From Mycolicibacterium sphagni (GTDB lineage: Bacteria > Actinomycetota > Actinomycetes > Mycobacteriales > Mycobacteriaceae), in the NCBI RefSeq assembly GCF_002250655.1, contig NZ_NOZR01000006.1, positions 124,001 through 188,000 of the forward strand: a DNA stretch of 64,000 nt. The letters are read 5' to 3'. The translations under genes were made by a program, and so were the position numbers. Below the pieces are notes generated by a model. The model did not search any database and was not told the origin of the DNA. It saw only the letters and a list, made by a program, of their open reading frames with translations. Below, piece after piece: positions 34,175 to 44,533 of this stretch (positions are counted from its first letter, which is position 1; every line of letters begins with the position of its first letter).

Positions 34175-35383
34175 TCAGCCTGCCGAGGCGGTCCCCGGCC
34201 GGGCGAACCGGCCTATTCCCAGCGGCGCGGTGACGCTGTGCAACACCAGGCTCAGCGTCACCGCGATCACGCCGGCCTGCGCGAGCAGGCCGGCATGCCC
34301 GATGTCGCCGCGCTCGATCACCAGTAGCCCGAGCACCACGGTGCCGATCCCCCGTGGTCCGAACCAGCCGACGAACAGCCGACTGTAGCCGGGCAGGTCG
34401 GTGCGGATCAACGCCACCAGCACCGCGACGATGCGCACCCCGAACAGGGCCACCACACAGAACACCACCACCTGCCAGGTGGCGTGCCGCCAGGCGTCGA
34501 TCACCGCGAACGCGCCGAACATCGCGAACACCAACAACTCCAGCAGCTGGCCGGCAGCATCCGAAACCTGCGTCGACAGTTGGGTATTGGTGCGCCGGGA
34601 CACCACCGCAAACGCCAGACCGCCGGTGAACGCGGCGACGAACCCGCTGGCGTGCACCCGTTCACCGAACTCGAAGCAGATCAACGCAACCGCCAACGTG
34701 GCCAGCTGAGCCCAGGTGTCGCTCATCCAGCCCCGCCGTCGCGACCACGCGATCAACACCGCACCGAGCAGACCGACCACCGCACCGATGACCAACGAGA
34801 ACAACTCGGTGCGCACCACGAACCAGCTCCAGTCGCGGGGGTGCTGATCGGTGTGCGCCGAGGCAAGCGCGAGCGCAGCCAGCAGCACCGCCAGCGCAAA
34901 GCCGTCGTAGAAGCCACTTTCCACCGACAGCGCGTGGCGCACCCGATCGGGAATCCGGTGGTCTTCGAGTAGCGCATCGATGAGCGCGACTTCGGTGGGA
35001 GCCACGATCGCGGCCAAACACACTGCCTCCCACCATGGCAACACCGGCAGCAGCACTGCGGCGGTCAGCGTACCCAGGACGATGGTGAGCGGTATCCCGA
35101 TGACCAGCAGCCGGAAGGTGACGTGCCCGCGCTGCAGCACCTTGCCGGGATCGAGCTTGGCCGCCTGGTTGAACAGGATCACGGTGAGCGCCAGCTGGGC
35201 CAGGACGGTGTAGCCGCTGGTGCCAGGACCGGCATCGAGCAGGTTGAAACCGAACGGCCCGAACATCATTCCCAGTCCGACGAAGATCAGCGCGGGCGCG
35301 ACGTACCAGCGATTCACCACGCCCGAGACCACGGCATAGCCCAGGACCATCAGCGTCAGGACGAACGAGGTGACGGTGTGCAC
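34175..35383 (-). CDS. CPA1/NhaP-like cation:proton antiporter with atypical motifs
   Basis: 402 residues with about twelve hydrophobic spans starting at FVLTLMVLGYAVVSGVVNRW. The ion-binding region reads AAIVAPTEVALIDALLEDHR and SVESGFYDGFALAVLLAALA. Typical NhaP proteins have A-T-D-P and E-S-x-x-N-D-G, so the Asp and the Asn are replaced by Glu and Tyr. The final part has DLPGYSRLFVGWFGPRGIGT. The role is likely Na+ or K+ for H+ exchange, but the changed motif could alter ion preference. It lies immediately upstream of the MFS gene. Confidence 0.82.
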   Translation of the reverse strand: MHTVTSFVLTLMVLGYAVVSGVVNRWYVAPALIFVGLGMMFGPFGFNLLDAGPGTSGYTVLAQLALTVILFNQAAKLDPGKVLQRGHVTFRLLVIGIPLTIVLGTLTAAVLLPVLPWWEAVCLAAIVAPTEVALIDALLEDHRIPDRVRHALSVESGFYDGFALAVLLAALALASAHTDQHPRDWSWFVVRTELFSLVIGAVVGLLGAVLIAWSRRRGWMSDTWAQLATLAVALICFEFGERVHASGFVAAFTGGLAFAVVSRRTNTQLSTQVSDAAGQLLELLVFAMFGAFAVIDAWRHATWQVVVFCVVALFGVRIVAVLVALIRTDLPGYSRLFVGWFGPRGIGTVVLGLLVIERGDIGHAGLLAQAGVIAVTLSLVLHSVTAPLGIGRFARPGTASAG

Positions 35384-35396
35384 CTAGGCGCCGGCT

Positions 35397-36278
35397 CTAG
35401 GCGCCATTGTTGGAGCCGCCGGAATTGGCCCCGGGGATGTCGGTGATCGGAATGTTCGGCATCGGCGGCGGCGACGGTGTCGCCGGCAGGCTCGGGATGT
35501 CAGCGGCCGGAATGTCCTGCAGCAGGTTGGCCGGCGGGCCGTTGTCCCGCGAGCCGTACACACTGCCCGGCGCGCGCGGGCCGAGCATCTGGGTCACCGT
35601 CACCAGGTGGTAGCCGTTGGCCTTGAGCACCGGGATGAACTGCTCGACCAGGTCGACGGTGGACGAGTAGACGTCGTGGAAGAGCACCACTGAGTTCGGC
35701 TTGATCTGAGTCATCAGCATGTAGCGGGTGGCGGCGGTGTTCGAGTCGTTCATCCAGTCGAACGGGATCACATCCCACAGGATCGCGGCCAGCCCGTACT
35801 GGGCGGCGATCTTGTTCACGGCATCGTTGGTCAGGCCGCCGGCCGGCCGCCACAGCACGGGGGTCTGGCCGGTGGCCGCCTTGATCGCGTCGTTGGCCTT
35901 GCTGAACTGGGCCGGCACGTCCTCGATCGGGATCGTCGTCATGTTCGGGTGTTCCCAGGTATGGCTGCCGAGTTCCATACCCGCGTCGACCACCCGCTTG
36001 GCGCCGGCCGGGTTGGCGGCCACCTTGTTGCCGATCTCGAAGAACGTGGCCTTGGCGCCGGCGTCATTGAGGATGCCCAGCAGCCGATCGGTGTACGGCG
36101 ACGGCCCGTCGTCGAACGTCAGCGCCACGCACTTGACCAACGAACAGTCGACTGCGTCGGCCTTGGCCACCTTGACGTGGCCGGTGAAACCGCCGATGAC
36201 CACGACGGCCACCCCCGCACAGACGCCGATCACGGTCCGCAGATAGGACCAAGACAGGCTGTCGGGAGGGCGCCGCAC
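35397..36278 (-). CDS. polysaccharide deacetylase (Rv1096-like, secreted)
   Basis: 293 residues. An N-terminal span (TVIGVCAGVAVVVIGGFTGH) acts as signal or anchor. The NodB domain has motif 1 ALTFDDGPSPYTDRL, motif 2 ELGSHTWEHPNMTT, motif 3 LWRPAGGLTN, motif 4 ILWDVIPFDWMND and motif 5 VVLFHDVYSSTVDL, all with catalytic and zinc residues. It should N-deacetylate peptidoglycan sugars, which in M. tuberculosis protects against lysozyme. A Pro-rich C-terminal tail (SLPATPSPPPMPNIPITDIP) probably spans the wall. The antiporter gene starts 13 bases downstream. Confidence 0.92.
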   Translation of the reverse strand: MRRPPDSLSWSYLRTVIGVCAGVAVVVIGGFTGHVKVAKADAVDCSLVKCVALTFDDGPSPYTDRLLGILNDAGAKATFFEIGNKVAANPAGAKRVVDAGMELGSHTWEHPNMTTIPIEDVPAQFSKANDAIKAATGQTPVLWRPAGGLTNDAVNKIAAQYGLAAILWDVIPFDWMNDSNTAATRYMLMTQIKPNSVVLFHDVYSSTVDLVEQFIPVLKANGYHLVTVTQMLGPRAPGSVYGSRDNGPPANLLQDIPAADIPSLPATPSPPPMPNIPITDIPGANSGGSNNGA

Positions 36279-36329
36279 TCGGCAGAGTTTACCGGCCGCA
36301 GCTGGCGGTCCCCTGACCGCGCGCGATCA

Positions 36330-37649
36330 TCACGGCAGCGCGCCGGGGCTGATCTCCTCGAGCATCTCGGTGACCAGCGCGGCGATCGGCGAGCGTTCGC
36401 TGCGCATCAGCGTGATGTGGGCGAACAGCGGGTGGCCCTTGAGCTTTTCGATAACCGCTGCGACACCGTCGTGGCGTCCGACCCGAAGGTTGTCGCGCTG
36501 GGCGACGTCGTGGGTCAGCACCACCCGTGACCCGCTGCCCAGCCGCGACAGCACGGTCAGCAACACGTTGCGTTCCAGCGACTGCGCCTCGTCGACGATC
36601 ACGAACGAGTCGTGCAGCGACCGGCCGCGGATGTGAGTCAGCGGCAGCACCTCGAGCATCCCGCGGGACAGCACCTCTTCCAGCACCGCCGGTGAGGCCA
36701 GGCCCTCCAAGGTGTCGAAGACGGCCTGCGCCCACGGGCCCATCTTGTCGCTCTCGCTGCCCGGCAGGTAGCCCAGATCCTGCCCGCCGACGGCGTAGAG
36801 CGGCCGGAACACCACGACCTTGCGCTGGGTGCGCCGTTCGAGCACCGCCTCGAGGCCGGCGCACAACGCCAGTGCCGATTTACCGGTGCCGGCCTTGCCG
36901 CCGAGCGAAACGATGCCCACCGATTCGTCTTGCAGAAGATCGAGTGCGACGCGTTGTTCGGCGGACCTTCCCCGGAGGCCGAACACTTCGCGGTCACCGC
37001 GGACCAGCTGAACCTTCTTGTCCGCGTTCACCCGGCCCAGCGCACTCGAGTTGGCGCCGAGCAGCCGAACACCGGTGTGGCACGGCAGGTTCCGAGCGTC
37101 GGCCAAGTCGATCTCACCGTCGGCGAAAATCGCGTCGACGTCCTCGCCGGCCACATCCAGCTCGGTCATTCCCGTCCAGCCGGAGGTGATCACGTCCTGG
37201 GCGTGATACTCGTCTGCCAGCAGGCCCACCGCGCCGGCCTTCACCCGCAGCGGAATATCCTTGCTGACCAACGTGACTCGCTTGCCTTCGGCTGCGAGGT
37301 TGGCGGCGACGGTCAGGATCCGCGCGTCATTGCTGTCGGTGCGAAATCCGGCCGGCAGCACCGTCGGGTCGCTGTGATTCAGCTCGACATTGAGCGTTCC
37401 GCCTTGTGTCCCAATGGGAATGGGTTGATCCAAGCGACCGTGTTCCAGGCGAAGATCGTCTAACAGCCGCAGCGCTTGTCGGGCGAACCAGCCCAACTCG
37501 TGGTGGTGGCGCTTGGCTTCCAGCTCACTGATGACCACGAGCGGTACCACCACTTCGTGTTCGGCGAACCGGGTGCACGCCCACGGATCGGACAGCAGGA
37601 CAGAGGTGTCGAGCACATAAGTCCGAATGGGCGACGGCGAATCGGTCAC
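36330..37649 (-). CDS. phoH2: PhoH2-type PIN-PhoH ATPase/ribonuclease
   Basis: 439 residues from GTG at 37649. An N-terminal PIN domain ([40 protein letters not shown]) is fused to a PhoH helicase-like ATPase with Walker [19 protein letters not shown] and Walker [15 protein letters not shown]. In mycobacteria PhoH2 is an RNA helicase/ribonuclease and part of a toxin-antitoxin-like pair. I did not find a matching antitoxin open frame directly upstream. It is followed downstream by the polysaccharide deacetylase on the same strand, 51 bases away. Confidence 0.92.
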   Translation of the reverse strand: MTDSPSPIRTYVLDTSVLLSDPWACTRFAEHEVVVPLVVISELEAKRHHHELGWFARQALRLLDDLRLEHGRLDQPIPIGTQGGTLNVELNHSDPTVLPAGFRTDSNDARILTVAANLAAEGKRVTLVSKDIPLRVKAGAVGLLADEYHAQDVITSGWTGMTELDVAGEDVDAIFADGEIDLADARNLPCHTGVRLLGANSSALGRVNADKKVQLVRGDREVFGLRGRSAEQRVALDLLQDESVGIVSLGGKAGTGKSALALCAGLEAVLERRTQRKVVVFRPLYAVGGQDLGYLPGSESDKMGPWAQAVFDTLEGLASPAVLEEVLSRGMLEVLPLTHIRGRSLHDSFVIVDEAQSLERNVLLTVLSRLGSGSRVVLTHDVAQRDNLRVGRHDGVAAVIEKLKGHPLFAHITLMRSERSPIAALVTEMLEEISPGALP

Positions 37650-37837
37650 TGGGCGCTCCTCAGGCTCACGCGGTCCCCGCGAACCCCTCGGCGGACACTG
37701 CGGCACCAGGACCGGGACCAGTCCTGTCGTAGTCGATACGAAAGGTGCCGCCCGGACAGCAGAGCATGTCGCTAGCCATCGAAAGGGACGCTACTCCGGT
37801 CGTCGCCTGCGCGCCGATCAGGCGCGCCGCGCTGATG

Positions 37838-38662
37838 TCAGCGAACGAATTTCTTGAGCACCGTTTCGTCGCCAAGGCCCCACGCCTTGATGCGATCGGA
37901 GACCACCCGCTGGGATGCGTCCAGGTCGAAAATCCCGGCCTGCGCGACGTTATGCAGCTTGTCGGCGTACTCGATGATGTCGCCGCCAACCACACCGAAT
38001 CCGACTGCACGACGGTTGATCGAGTTGATCGTCGAGTCGCGATGAGTTTGCAGGCAGTGCGCGACGAGGTTGGCGAAGAACTCTTCGTGCCGCTCTTCGT
38101 CGGTGGCGATCCGGCCGACCAGACCCTTGAGCACCGGGTCGTCGATCTTGGCCTCGAGGTTCCGGGCGAACACCGCGTGCGCGCGTTCGTAGAGCGCCAT
38201 GAACACCAGCGTCTCGATCTGGCTGAACTGGTTGGCCCGGTAGCCACGCATGACGTGCTGGACGCGGACGTCCTCGTTGGCGCTGGGGTCGAAGTTGCGG
38301 GTGACCACGAGGTAGTTCCGCAGCACGATCGCGTGCAGGTTCTCCTCAGCGGTCCAGCGGCCCAGCCAGCGGCCCCACTTGTCCTCCAAGATGAAGTGCT
38401 CGACGAGCTCGCGGTGATATCCCGCGAGGTTGTCCTTGGTGATCAGCAGGATCTCAAGGGCGTCGACGACGTCGGAGGGCAGGGTGACCTGCGACGGATC
38501 CCAGTCCGTGCCACCCAGAAAAGCGAAGTTCTCGCCCTGGTCGAACGGGACGTAGTCGTGGCCGTACCACTCGTCGGCGGTTTCCAGGTAGCGGGCCAGA
38601 TTGTTGGCGACAACCGGCTCAAGCTCCAGGGTCAGCGCGTTCGCGACAGGTTTCTGTGCCAT
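37838..38662 (-). CDS. desA2: acyl-ACP desaturase DesA2
   Basis: 274 residues, typical for DesA2. The di-iron ligands sit in WTAEENLHAIVLRNYL and IATDEERHEEFFANLV (E-x-x-H pairs). It belongs to the soluble plant-type acyl-ACP desaturases and is tied to mycolic-acid precursor formation. The ATG at 38662 (M-A-Q-K-P-V-A-N-A-L) is the conserved start, with eight extra residues possible from 38686. It is downstream of glyA and upstream of phoH2 on the same strand. Confidence 0.94.
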   Translation of the reverse strand: MAQKPVANALTLELEPVVANNLARYLETADEWYGHDYVPFDQGENFAFLGGTDWDPSQVTLPSDVVDALEILLITKDNLAGYHRELVEHFILEDKWGRWLGRWTAEENLHAIVLRNYLVVTRNFDPSANEDVRVQHVMRGYRANQFSQIETLVFMALYERAHAVFARNLEAKIDDPVLKGLVGRIATDEERHEEFFANLVAHCLQTHRDSTINSINRRAVGFGVVGGDIIEYADKLHNVAQAGIFDLDASQRVVSDRIKAWGLGDETVLKKFVR

Positions 38663-38723
38663 AAAGTAACCGTAACTCAACGACACGTATGTTTGAAAAC
38701 TGCGCCGTTCGGCGTTTCGCGAC

Positions 38724-40202
38724 CTAGAGAGTCAGGCCGGGATAGAGCGGGTTTGCCTCGAGCAGCTCGGCCGAAGCCGCACGCACGCGGTCCGCGGTGC
38801 CGTCGGCCAGCTTGTACTTGGCCTTGGAAGGTCCAGCCGTGCCATCCGCCGCTTGCGTGTTGGACAGCACGTCGACCACCAGCTCGGCGACGCGGTCGAA
38901 CTCGGCCGGACCAAACCCGCGGGTGGTCAGCGCCGGGGTGCCGAACCGGATGCCGCTGGAGTACCAGGCGCCGTTGGGGTCGGCCGGGATCGAGTTGCGG
39001 TTGGTGACGACGCCGGCGTCCAGCAGTGCGGACTCGGCCTGGCGGCCGGTCAGCCCGAAGCTCTGCACGTCCAGCAGCACCAGGTGGTTGTCGGTGCCGC
39101 CGGTGACCAGCCGGGCTCCCCGCTTGAGCAACCCCTCGGCGAACGCCTTGGCGTTGTCGGCGACGCGCTGGGCATAGGCCTGGAACGACGGCTGCCGTGC
39201 CTCGGCGAGCGCCACGGCCTTGGCGGCCATGACGTGGGACAGCGGACCACCGAGCACCATCGGGCAGCCCTTGTCGACGGCCGGCGCGTACTCCTCGGTG
39301 GCCAGCACCAGGCCACCGCGCGGACCGCGCAGCGACTTGTGGGTAGTCGTGGTGGTGATGTGGGCGTGCGGCACCGGGTTCTCGTCGCCGGTGAACACCT
39401 TGCCGGCGACCAGGCCCGCGAAGTGGGCCATGTCGACCATCAGGGTGGCGCCGACCTCGTCGGCGATCTCGCGCATCGTGGCGAAGTTGACCCGCCGCGG
39501 GTAGGCCGAGTACCCGGCGACCAGGATCAACGGCTTGAACTCGCGGGCTGCCGAGCGGACGGCGTCATAGTCGATGAGACCGGTCTCAGGATCGGTGCCG
39601 TAGCTGCGCTGATGGAACATCTTGCCGGAGATGTTGGGCCGGAAGCCGTGGGTGAGGTGGCCGCCGGCGTCCAGCGACATGCCCAGCAGGCGCTGGCTGC
39701 CCAGCCGGGCGCGCAGCCGCTCCCACTCGGCCTCGGAGAGGTCGTTGACGTGCTTGACCCCGGTTTCGGCCAGGGCGGGCGCCTCGATCCGGGTGGCCAG
39801 GATGGCCCAGAACGCAACGAGGTTGGCATCGATGCCGGAGTGCGGCTGGGCGTAGGCGTAAGGGGCGCCGAACAGTTCGCGCGCGTGCTCAGTGGCCACG
39901 CTTTCCACGGTGTCGACGTTCTGGCAGCCCGCGTAGAAGCGGTGCCCGATGGTGCCCTCGGCGTACTTGTCGGACAGCCAGGTGCCCATGGTCAGCAGCA
40001 CTGCCGGCGAGGCATAGTTCTCGCTGGCGATCAGTTTGAGCGAATCCCGTTGGTCGGCAAGCTCTTTACGGGTCGCATCGGCGATGCGAGGTTCCACGGA
40101 CTCGATCACCTGAAGCGCTGCGCGGTAGGCCTCGCTGGCGGTGGCGGCGTACTCCGCGCCCGGGGCGGCGGCCGAGGTCGAAATGGTCGAGTCTGCGGTC
40201 AT
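38724..40202 (-). CDS. glyA: serine hydroxymethyltransferase, long form
   Basis: 492 residues, versus 415-430 for most GlyA. Core motifs are intact: [80 protein letters not shown] and the PLP-lysine segment [20 protein letters not shown]. Extra length comes from about 40 N-terminal residues and an insertion around [20 protein letters not shown]. It produces glycine and 5,10-methylene-THF from serine. The start at 40202 excludes an improbable ten-residue extension. desA2 follows. Confidence 0.93.
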   Translation of the reverse strand: MTADSTISTSAAAPGAEYAATASEAYRAALQVIESVEPRIADATRKELADQRDSLKLIASENYASPAVLLTMGTWLSDKYAEGTIGHRFYAGCQNVDTVESVATEHARELFGAPYAYAQPHSGIDANLVAFWAILATRIEAPALAETGVKHVNDLSEAEWERLRARLGSQRLLGMSLDAGGHLTHGFRPNISGKMFHQRSYGTDPETGLIDYDAVRSAAREFKPLILVAGYSAYPRRVNFATMREIADEVGATLMVDMAHFAGLVAGKVFTGDENPVPHAHITTTTTHKSLRGPRGGLVLATEEYAPAVDKGCPMVLGGPLSHVMAAKAVALAEARQPSFQAYAQRVADNAKAFAEGLLKRGARLVTGGTDNHLVLLDVQSFGLTGRQAESALLDAGVVTNRNSIPADPNGAWYSSGIRFGTPALTTRGFGPAEFDRVAELVVDVLSNTQAADGTAGPSKAKYKLADGTADRVRAASAELLEANPLYPGLTL

Positions 40203-40212
40203 GGCCACAAGC

Positions 40213-41433
40213 CTATCCGCGCACGTCGACACGCAACGCCGAGGGGATAAGCGGCTCGTCGAGCAACCGCCCGAACCGCTCCGTCAGCCCCACCCCGGCC
40301 GGCCGGTCGTCCAGCCACCGCCGCAGCAGCCGGTACCCCTCGACGTAGGTACTCGTATAGGCCCGCCACAGCGGCGAGGACAGAAACCGCAGCATCTGAC
40401 GCGCCCGGGTGTCGTCGACCAGCAGCCAGCGCTGCAGGAAGGCGACGACGTCGTCAACGTCACGGTGTTCGTCGTGCAGCATCAGCGCCGCGTCCTGGCG
40501 TACATCGGCCAGCGCGGCCGTCGCCTCCGACAGAGCCTCGGCGCGCTCGCCGTCGAACCGCAGCCCCAGATCCGCATAGATCTCCCCGGCCCACCGACCC
40601 CAGCCCGGGCCGACCGCGGCGTGCAACGCCAGATCGGCAAGCCCCTCGGCCATCAGGCATTGCGGGGTGTTGACCAGGAAGATGGTCTGCTCCTGCTGGT
40701 CCTGGCCGGCCACCAGGCCGGCCTCTTTGCGGCAGTGCTCGGTGTGATGGCCGGGATAGGACTCGTGGGCCACCAGCCGCGGCAGGTTGGCCATCTGCTG
40801 CTTCAGGTCGGCGTTCACCGCGACCGTCGAGCGGTAGTTGCCCTCGTAGTAGTTGAAGCCCGACCACGGCTTGTCGGTGACCACCTCGTAGACGATGGTC
40901 TCGGTATCCGGCAGCGGATACGTCGCGCGCACGGTGTCACGCAGCGCGCTGGAAAACGCGTGCATGCACTCCTCGAGGCGCGCGGGCGGGATCTCGTCGG
41001 ATCGGCGGTGGGCTTCCATCCGCTCGGCCAGCGGCCCGCTGCCACCGAGCACCTCGTCGATGCGGGCGTGCGCGTCGCGGTAGTGCTCCTGGTCGCCGCG
41101 ACTGATCTCGACGTCGAAGTAGTTACGCACCTCGTCGACGAAACCGACCTGCTCACCGGCGAACTTGCGCGCGGAAAACGCCAGCGCGCGCAGGTGCGCG
41201 CCGATGAAGTCGGCCCGCTGGTCGGTGAAACCCGCTTCGCGGGGTACCAGCGGCAGCTCGGCCAGCAACGCGTCGGCCTGGCGGGCCAGATCGGCCGGCT
41301 CCGGAGCGGGTTCGCCGGCGACGGCGCGCCGCAGCTCGGGGTCTCCGGTGAAGGAGTCGACGTAGCCCTCTTCGATGCGGTCGAAGCGCAAACCGAGGGT
41401 CAAGTAGTCACGGATGAGGGTGCCGGGCTGCAT
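40213..41433 (-). CDS. DUF885 family metallopeptidase-like protein
   Basis: 406 residues, short for the DUF885 family (usually 550-600). The zinc-like motif [20 protein letters not shown] (H-E-x-x-P-G-H-H) is complete, and [40 protein letters not shown] and [20 protein letters not shown] fit the family. No signal peptide. Such proteins are predicted peptidases of unknown substrate. It is divergent from coaA (30 bases between starts) and lies 10 bases upstream of the glyA start on the same strand. I do not recall this gene between glyA and coaA in M. tuberculosis. Confidence 0.8.
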   Translation of the reverse strand: MQPGTLIRDYLTLGLRFDRIEEGYVDSFTGDPELRRAVAGEPAPEPADLARQADALLAELPLVPREAGFTDQRADFIGAHLRALAFSARKFAGEQVGFVDEVRNYFDVEISRGDQEHYRDAHARIDEVLGGSGPLAERMEAHRRSDEIPPARLEECMHAFSSALRDTVRATYPLPDTETIVYEVVTDKPWSGFNYYEGNYRSTVAVNADLKQQMANLPRLVAHESYPGHHTEHCRKEAGLVAGQDQQEQTIFLVNTPQCLMAEGLADLALHAAVGPGWGRWAGEIYADLGLRFDGERAEALSEATAALADVRQDAALMLHDEHRDVDDVVAFLQRWLLVDDTRARQMLRFLSSPLWRAYTSTYVEGYRLLRRWLDDRPAGVGLTERFGRLLDEPLIPSALRVDVRG

Positions 41434-41463
41434 ATGAACCAAGCTAACTGCAAGACTGGCACG

Positions 41464-42402
41464 ATGGCGCGGCTGAGTGAACCCAGCCCTTACGTCGAGT
41501 TCGACCGGAGTCAATGGCGTTCACTGCGCATGTCGACCCCGTTGAAGCTGACGGAGGACGAACTGGTTGGGCTGCGCGGTTTGGGCGAGCAGGTCGATCT
41601 GCTCGAGGTCGAAGAGGTCTATCTGCCGCTGGCCCGGTTGATCCACCTGCAGGTGGCAGCCCGGCAGCGCCTGTTCGCCGCGACCTCCGAGTTCCTCGGC
41701 GAGCGACAGCAGAGCCCCGACCGGCCGGTGCCGTTCATCATCGGCGTCGCGGGCAGCGTGGCCGTCGGCAAGTCCACCACCGCGCGCGTGCTGCAGGCGC
41801 TGCTGGCCCGCTGGGAGCACCACCCCCGGGTCGACCTGGTCACCACCGACGGCTTCCTCTATCCCAACGCCGAATTGACCCGTCGAAACCTGATGCACCG
41901 CAAGGGTTTTCCAGAGAGCTACAACCGTCGGGCACTGATGCGTTTCGTGACGACGGTGAAGTCCGGCGCTGACCAGGTCTGCGCGCCGGTGTACTCACAC
42001 CTGATCTACGACATCGTGCCCGGCGAGAAACACGTCGTCACCCATCCGGACATCCTCATCCTCGAGGGCCTCAACGTCCTGCAGACCGGTCCGACCCTGA
42101 TGGTGTCGGACCTGTTCGACTTCTCGGTGTACGTCGACGCCCGCATCGAGGACATCGAGCAGTGGTACGTCGACCGGTTCCTGGCGATGCGGGCAGGTGC
42201 GTTCGCCGATCCCGCCTCACACTTCCATCACTACGCGGGCCTGAGCGACCACCAGGCCGTGGCGGCCGCCCGCGACATCTGGCGTTCTATCAACCGGCCG
42301 AACCTGATCGAGAACATTCTGCCGACCCGCCCCCGCGCGACGCTGGTCCTGCGCAAGGACGCCGATCACGCAATCAACCGGCTGCGGCTGCGGAAGCTTT
42401 AG
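41464..42402 (+). CDS. coaA: type I pantothenate kinase
   Basis: 312 residues, the mycobacterial length. The P-loop is [20 protein letters not shown]. The family segments [73 protein letters not shown] and [20 protein letters not shown] are all seen. It phosphorylates pantothenate, the first committed step of CoA synthesis. ATG at 41464 begins the conserved [11 protein letters not shown]. Confidence 0.96.
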   Translation: MARLSEPSPYVEFDRSQWRSLRMSTPLKLTEDELVGLRGLGEQVDLLEVEEVYLPLARLIHLQVAARQRLFAATSEFLGERQQSPDRPVPFIIGVAGSVAVGKSTTARVLQALLARWEHHPRVDLVTTDGFLYPNAELTRRNLMHRKGFPESYNRRALMRFVTTVKSGADQVCAPVYSHLIYDIVPGEKHVVTHPDILILEGLNVLQTGPTLMVSDLFDFSVYVDARIEDIEQWYVDRFLAMRAGAFADPASHFHHYAGLSDHQAVAAARDIWRSINRPNLIENILPTRPRATLVLRKDADHAINRLRLRKL

Positions 42403-42408
42403 CTCGCT

Positions 42409-42831
42409 CTAGTTCGTGGGGATGCCCGTGAGCGGATTGAGCCGCAGCACCGGCAGCGGGAACGAGAACTCGGCCTCGGCGGCATCGGGGTGCTCGTAGA
42501 GGCCGACAGTGTGGACGCCCGCGGTGTAGACCGTCATGGGCAGGTGATGAGCGAAGACCCGAAACTTCACCGGCACGCCCGGGTTGTCCGGCCACTCCCA
42601 CGCGAACTCCAGCAGCCCGACCCGCTCCCCTTCCGGGGACTTGGCGACGATGAAACGGCGTGGCTCGTAATCGCTGCCGCCCGCGGTGTACACCGACAGG
42701 ACCAGTGGAACCGTGATCTGCGCGGGAAGACTCTCGACGTAGCAACTGGTCATCGGAAAGCCTTCTGCGGTAAGCCCACCGGCTTCTTCCAAGACCGCCT
42801 TACGCGCGGCGGCGAACGCTACGACATGCAT
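42409..42831 (-). CDS. hypothetical protein, possible DUF6941-like beta-sandwich
   Basis: 140 residues. It looks like a small soluble beta-rich protein: MTSCYVESLPAQITVPLVLS, VYTAGGSDYEPRRFIVAKSP, LLEFAWEWPDNPGVPVKFRV and HHLPMTVYTAGVHTVGLYEH. The layout resembles DUF6941 proteins, a weak visual match. The start at 42831 (M-H-V-V) gives full length, and a start at the internal M of MTSCYV (42753) is also possible. It converges on coaA with 6 bases between the stops. Function unknown. Confidence 0.55.
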   Translation of the reverse strand: MHVVAFAAARKAVLEEAGGLTAEGFPMTSCYVESLPAQITVPLVLSVYTAGGSDYEPRRFIVAKSPEGERVGLLEFAWEWPDNPGVPVKFRVFAHHLPMTVYTAGVHTVGLYEHPDAAEAEFSFPLPVLRLNPLTGIPTN

Positions 42832-42902
42832 GGTCGCAACCCTAGTCGCCGCCGCGCGTCCGGTCCGGGGCCCCTCACCCTTTGATGCGGCGAGCGCGGC
42901 CA

Positions 42903-43700
42903 TTACATACCGAATCGACGATGGCGGCGACTGTAGGCGCGCAGCGCGCGCAGGAAGTCCACCCGGCGGAACGCCGGCCAGTGCGCTTCGGTGAACCACA
43001 TCTCGGAGTACGCGCTCTGCCACAACAGGAACCCGGAGAGCCGCTGCTCCCCCGAGGTCCGGATCACCAGATCGGGGTCGGGCTGGCCCGAGGTGTAGAG
43101 ATTCTCCGAGATGCCGTCGATCGTGACGGCGTCGATCAGCTGCTCGGCACTGGCGCCGTTGGCCAACTGCTTGCTCAGCAGGGCACGCACGGCGTCGACG
43201 ATCTCCTGGCGCCCGCCGTATCCGACGGCGACGTTGACATGGAACGACGCGGGGGGAGCCAGCGACGCGGTGCTGTCCACCGCGTCCCGCAGCCGCCGCG
43301 CCGACTCCTGGCCGAGCAACTCGAGATCGCCGACGGTCCGCACACTCCAGCGGTTGGCCGGCGCGCAGATCTGCTCGACGACGTCGGTGATGATGTCGAT
43401 CAACGACGACAGTTCGTCGGGATCGCGCTGCAGATTCTCGGTCGACAGCAGGTACACCGTCGCCATCTCGATGCCGGATTCGGCACACCAGCGCAGCATT
43501 TCGGCGATCTTGGCCGCGCCCATCCGGTAGCCGTACGCGACGTCGTCGTGACCAGCATCACGCGCCCAGCGCCGGTTGCCGTCGCACAGCACGGCGATAT
43601 GGCGAGGGAGCTGGGACTTGGACCGCGCCAGCTCGTGGAGCAGCCGCATCTCATACAGCCGGTAGGCCGGATCTTTGAGCCGAGGCGGAATGATCTCCAC
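42903..43700 (-). CDS. short-chain cis-prenyltransferase, (2Z,6E)-farnesyl diphosphate synthase type (Rv1086-like)
   Basis: 265 residues from GTG (V-E-I-I-P-P-R-L). UPPS family marks: [20 protein letters not shown] (D for diphosphate and metal binding), [60 protein letters not shown] and [16 protein letters not shown]. The close fit to Rv1086 (residue-by-residue as I remember it) indicates the C15 Z-FPP synthase that feeds decaprenyl-phosphate. Start fixed by that alignment; upstream residues of the longer frame are noncoding. Divergent from the hemolysin III gene. Confidence 0.92.
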   Translation of the reverse strand: MEIIPPRLKDPAYRLYEMRLLHELARSKSQLPRHIAVLCDGNRRWARDAGHDDVAYGYRMGAAKIAEMLRWCAESGIEMATVYLLSTENLQRDPDELSSLIDIITDVVEQICAPANRWSVRTVGDLELLGQESARRLRDAVDSTASLAPPASFHVNVAVGYGGRQEIVDAVRALLSKQLANGASAEQLIDAVTIDGISENLYTSGQPDPDLVIRTSGEQRLSGFLLWQSAYSEMWFTEAHWPAFRRVDFLRALRAYSRRHRRFGM

Positions 43701-43754
43701 GACAAACCAGACTACTGTGGCCAAGAGGTACCCCCGGGCGCGAAACGAGGTGAG

Positions 43755-44498
43755 ATGACCGCAGGCGTCGAGACCACCGATCCCCAACGGTCCCAGTCTC
43801 CGCAGGACAGCTCCCCCGAAGACTTCCCCGAAGCCGTCGTCGACGCCGCCGCCCAGTTCCTCGGCAAGCCGAGAGCACGCGGCTGGATCCACGTCTACGC
43901 GGCAGTCGTCGCCTTCATCGCCGGCGCGGCTCTCATCTCGGTGTCATGGTCTCTGGAAGGCCTCCGCGCCGGGCTCTCGACCTTCGTGTACACGGTGACC
44001 ATTGTCTTGATGTTCGCGGTCAGCGGCACCTACCACCGCGTCAACTGGGAGTCGGAAACGGCGCGCAAGTGGATGAAGCGCGCCGACCACTCGATGATCT
44101 TCATCTTCATCGCGGGCAGCTACACACCGTTCGCGATGTTGGCGCTGCCCGAGCGCAGCGGCCTCGTGCTGCTCGCGGTCGTGTGGGGCGGGGCGCTGGC
44201 CGGGGTGCTACTCAAGATGTTCTGGCCGTCGGCGCCGCGCTGGGTCGGCGTGCCGCTCTACCTGCTGCTGGGCTGGGTGGCCGCGTGGTTCATCGTCCCC
44301 ATCATGAACGGGGCGGGTGTCGCGGCGCTGGTGCTTCTGATCGTCGGCGGCGCGTTGTACAGCATCGGCGGCGTGCTCTACGCGCTGAAATGGCCCAACC
44401 CGTGGCCGACGACGTTCGGCCACCACGAGTTCTTCCACGCCTGCACCGCGGTCGCGGCGATCTGCCACTACATCGCGATGTGGTTCGCGGTGTTCTAG
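43755..44498 (+). CDS. hemolysin III / TrhA-family membrane protein (Rv1085c-like)
   Basis: 247 residues. A polar first 45 residues is followed by seven spans. The family motifs are [40 protein letters not shown] and the C-terminal [20 protein letters not shown] (H...H), probable zinc ligands shared with PAQR receptors. The function in mycobacteria is not settled. ATG at 43755 gives a natural length. The next gene is on the other strand, 35 bases from the stop. Confidence 0.88.
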   Translation: MTAGVETTDPQRSQSPQDSSPEDFPEAVVDAAAQFLGKPRARGWIHVYAAVVAFIAGAALISVSWSLEGLRAGLSTFVYTVTIVLMFAVSGTYHRVNWESETARKWMKRADHSMIFIFIAGSYTPFAMLALPERSGLVLLAVVWGGALAGVLLKMFWPSAPRWVGVPLYLLLGWVAAWFIVPIMNGAGVAALVLLIVGGALYSIGGVLYALKWPNPWPTTFGHHEFFHACTAVAAICHYIAMWFAVF

Positions 44499-44533
44499 AG
44501 AGCAGAACCCAAGCGACGCGAGGTCAACGCAGC

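Noticed and set aside
37666..37779. 37-residue open frame upstream of phoH2, considered as the PhoAT antitoxin
   Set aside because: It has no clear ribosome-binding site, no 4-base overlap with phoH2, and low-complexity content. Other frames across the phoH2 start are closed by stops.
40203..42402. Very long plus-strand frame running through the DUF885 region into coaA
   Set aside because: The part before 41464 is antisense to the DUF885 gene; coaA starts at the conserved M-A-R-L.
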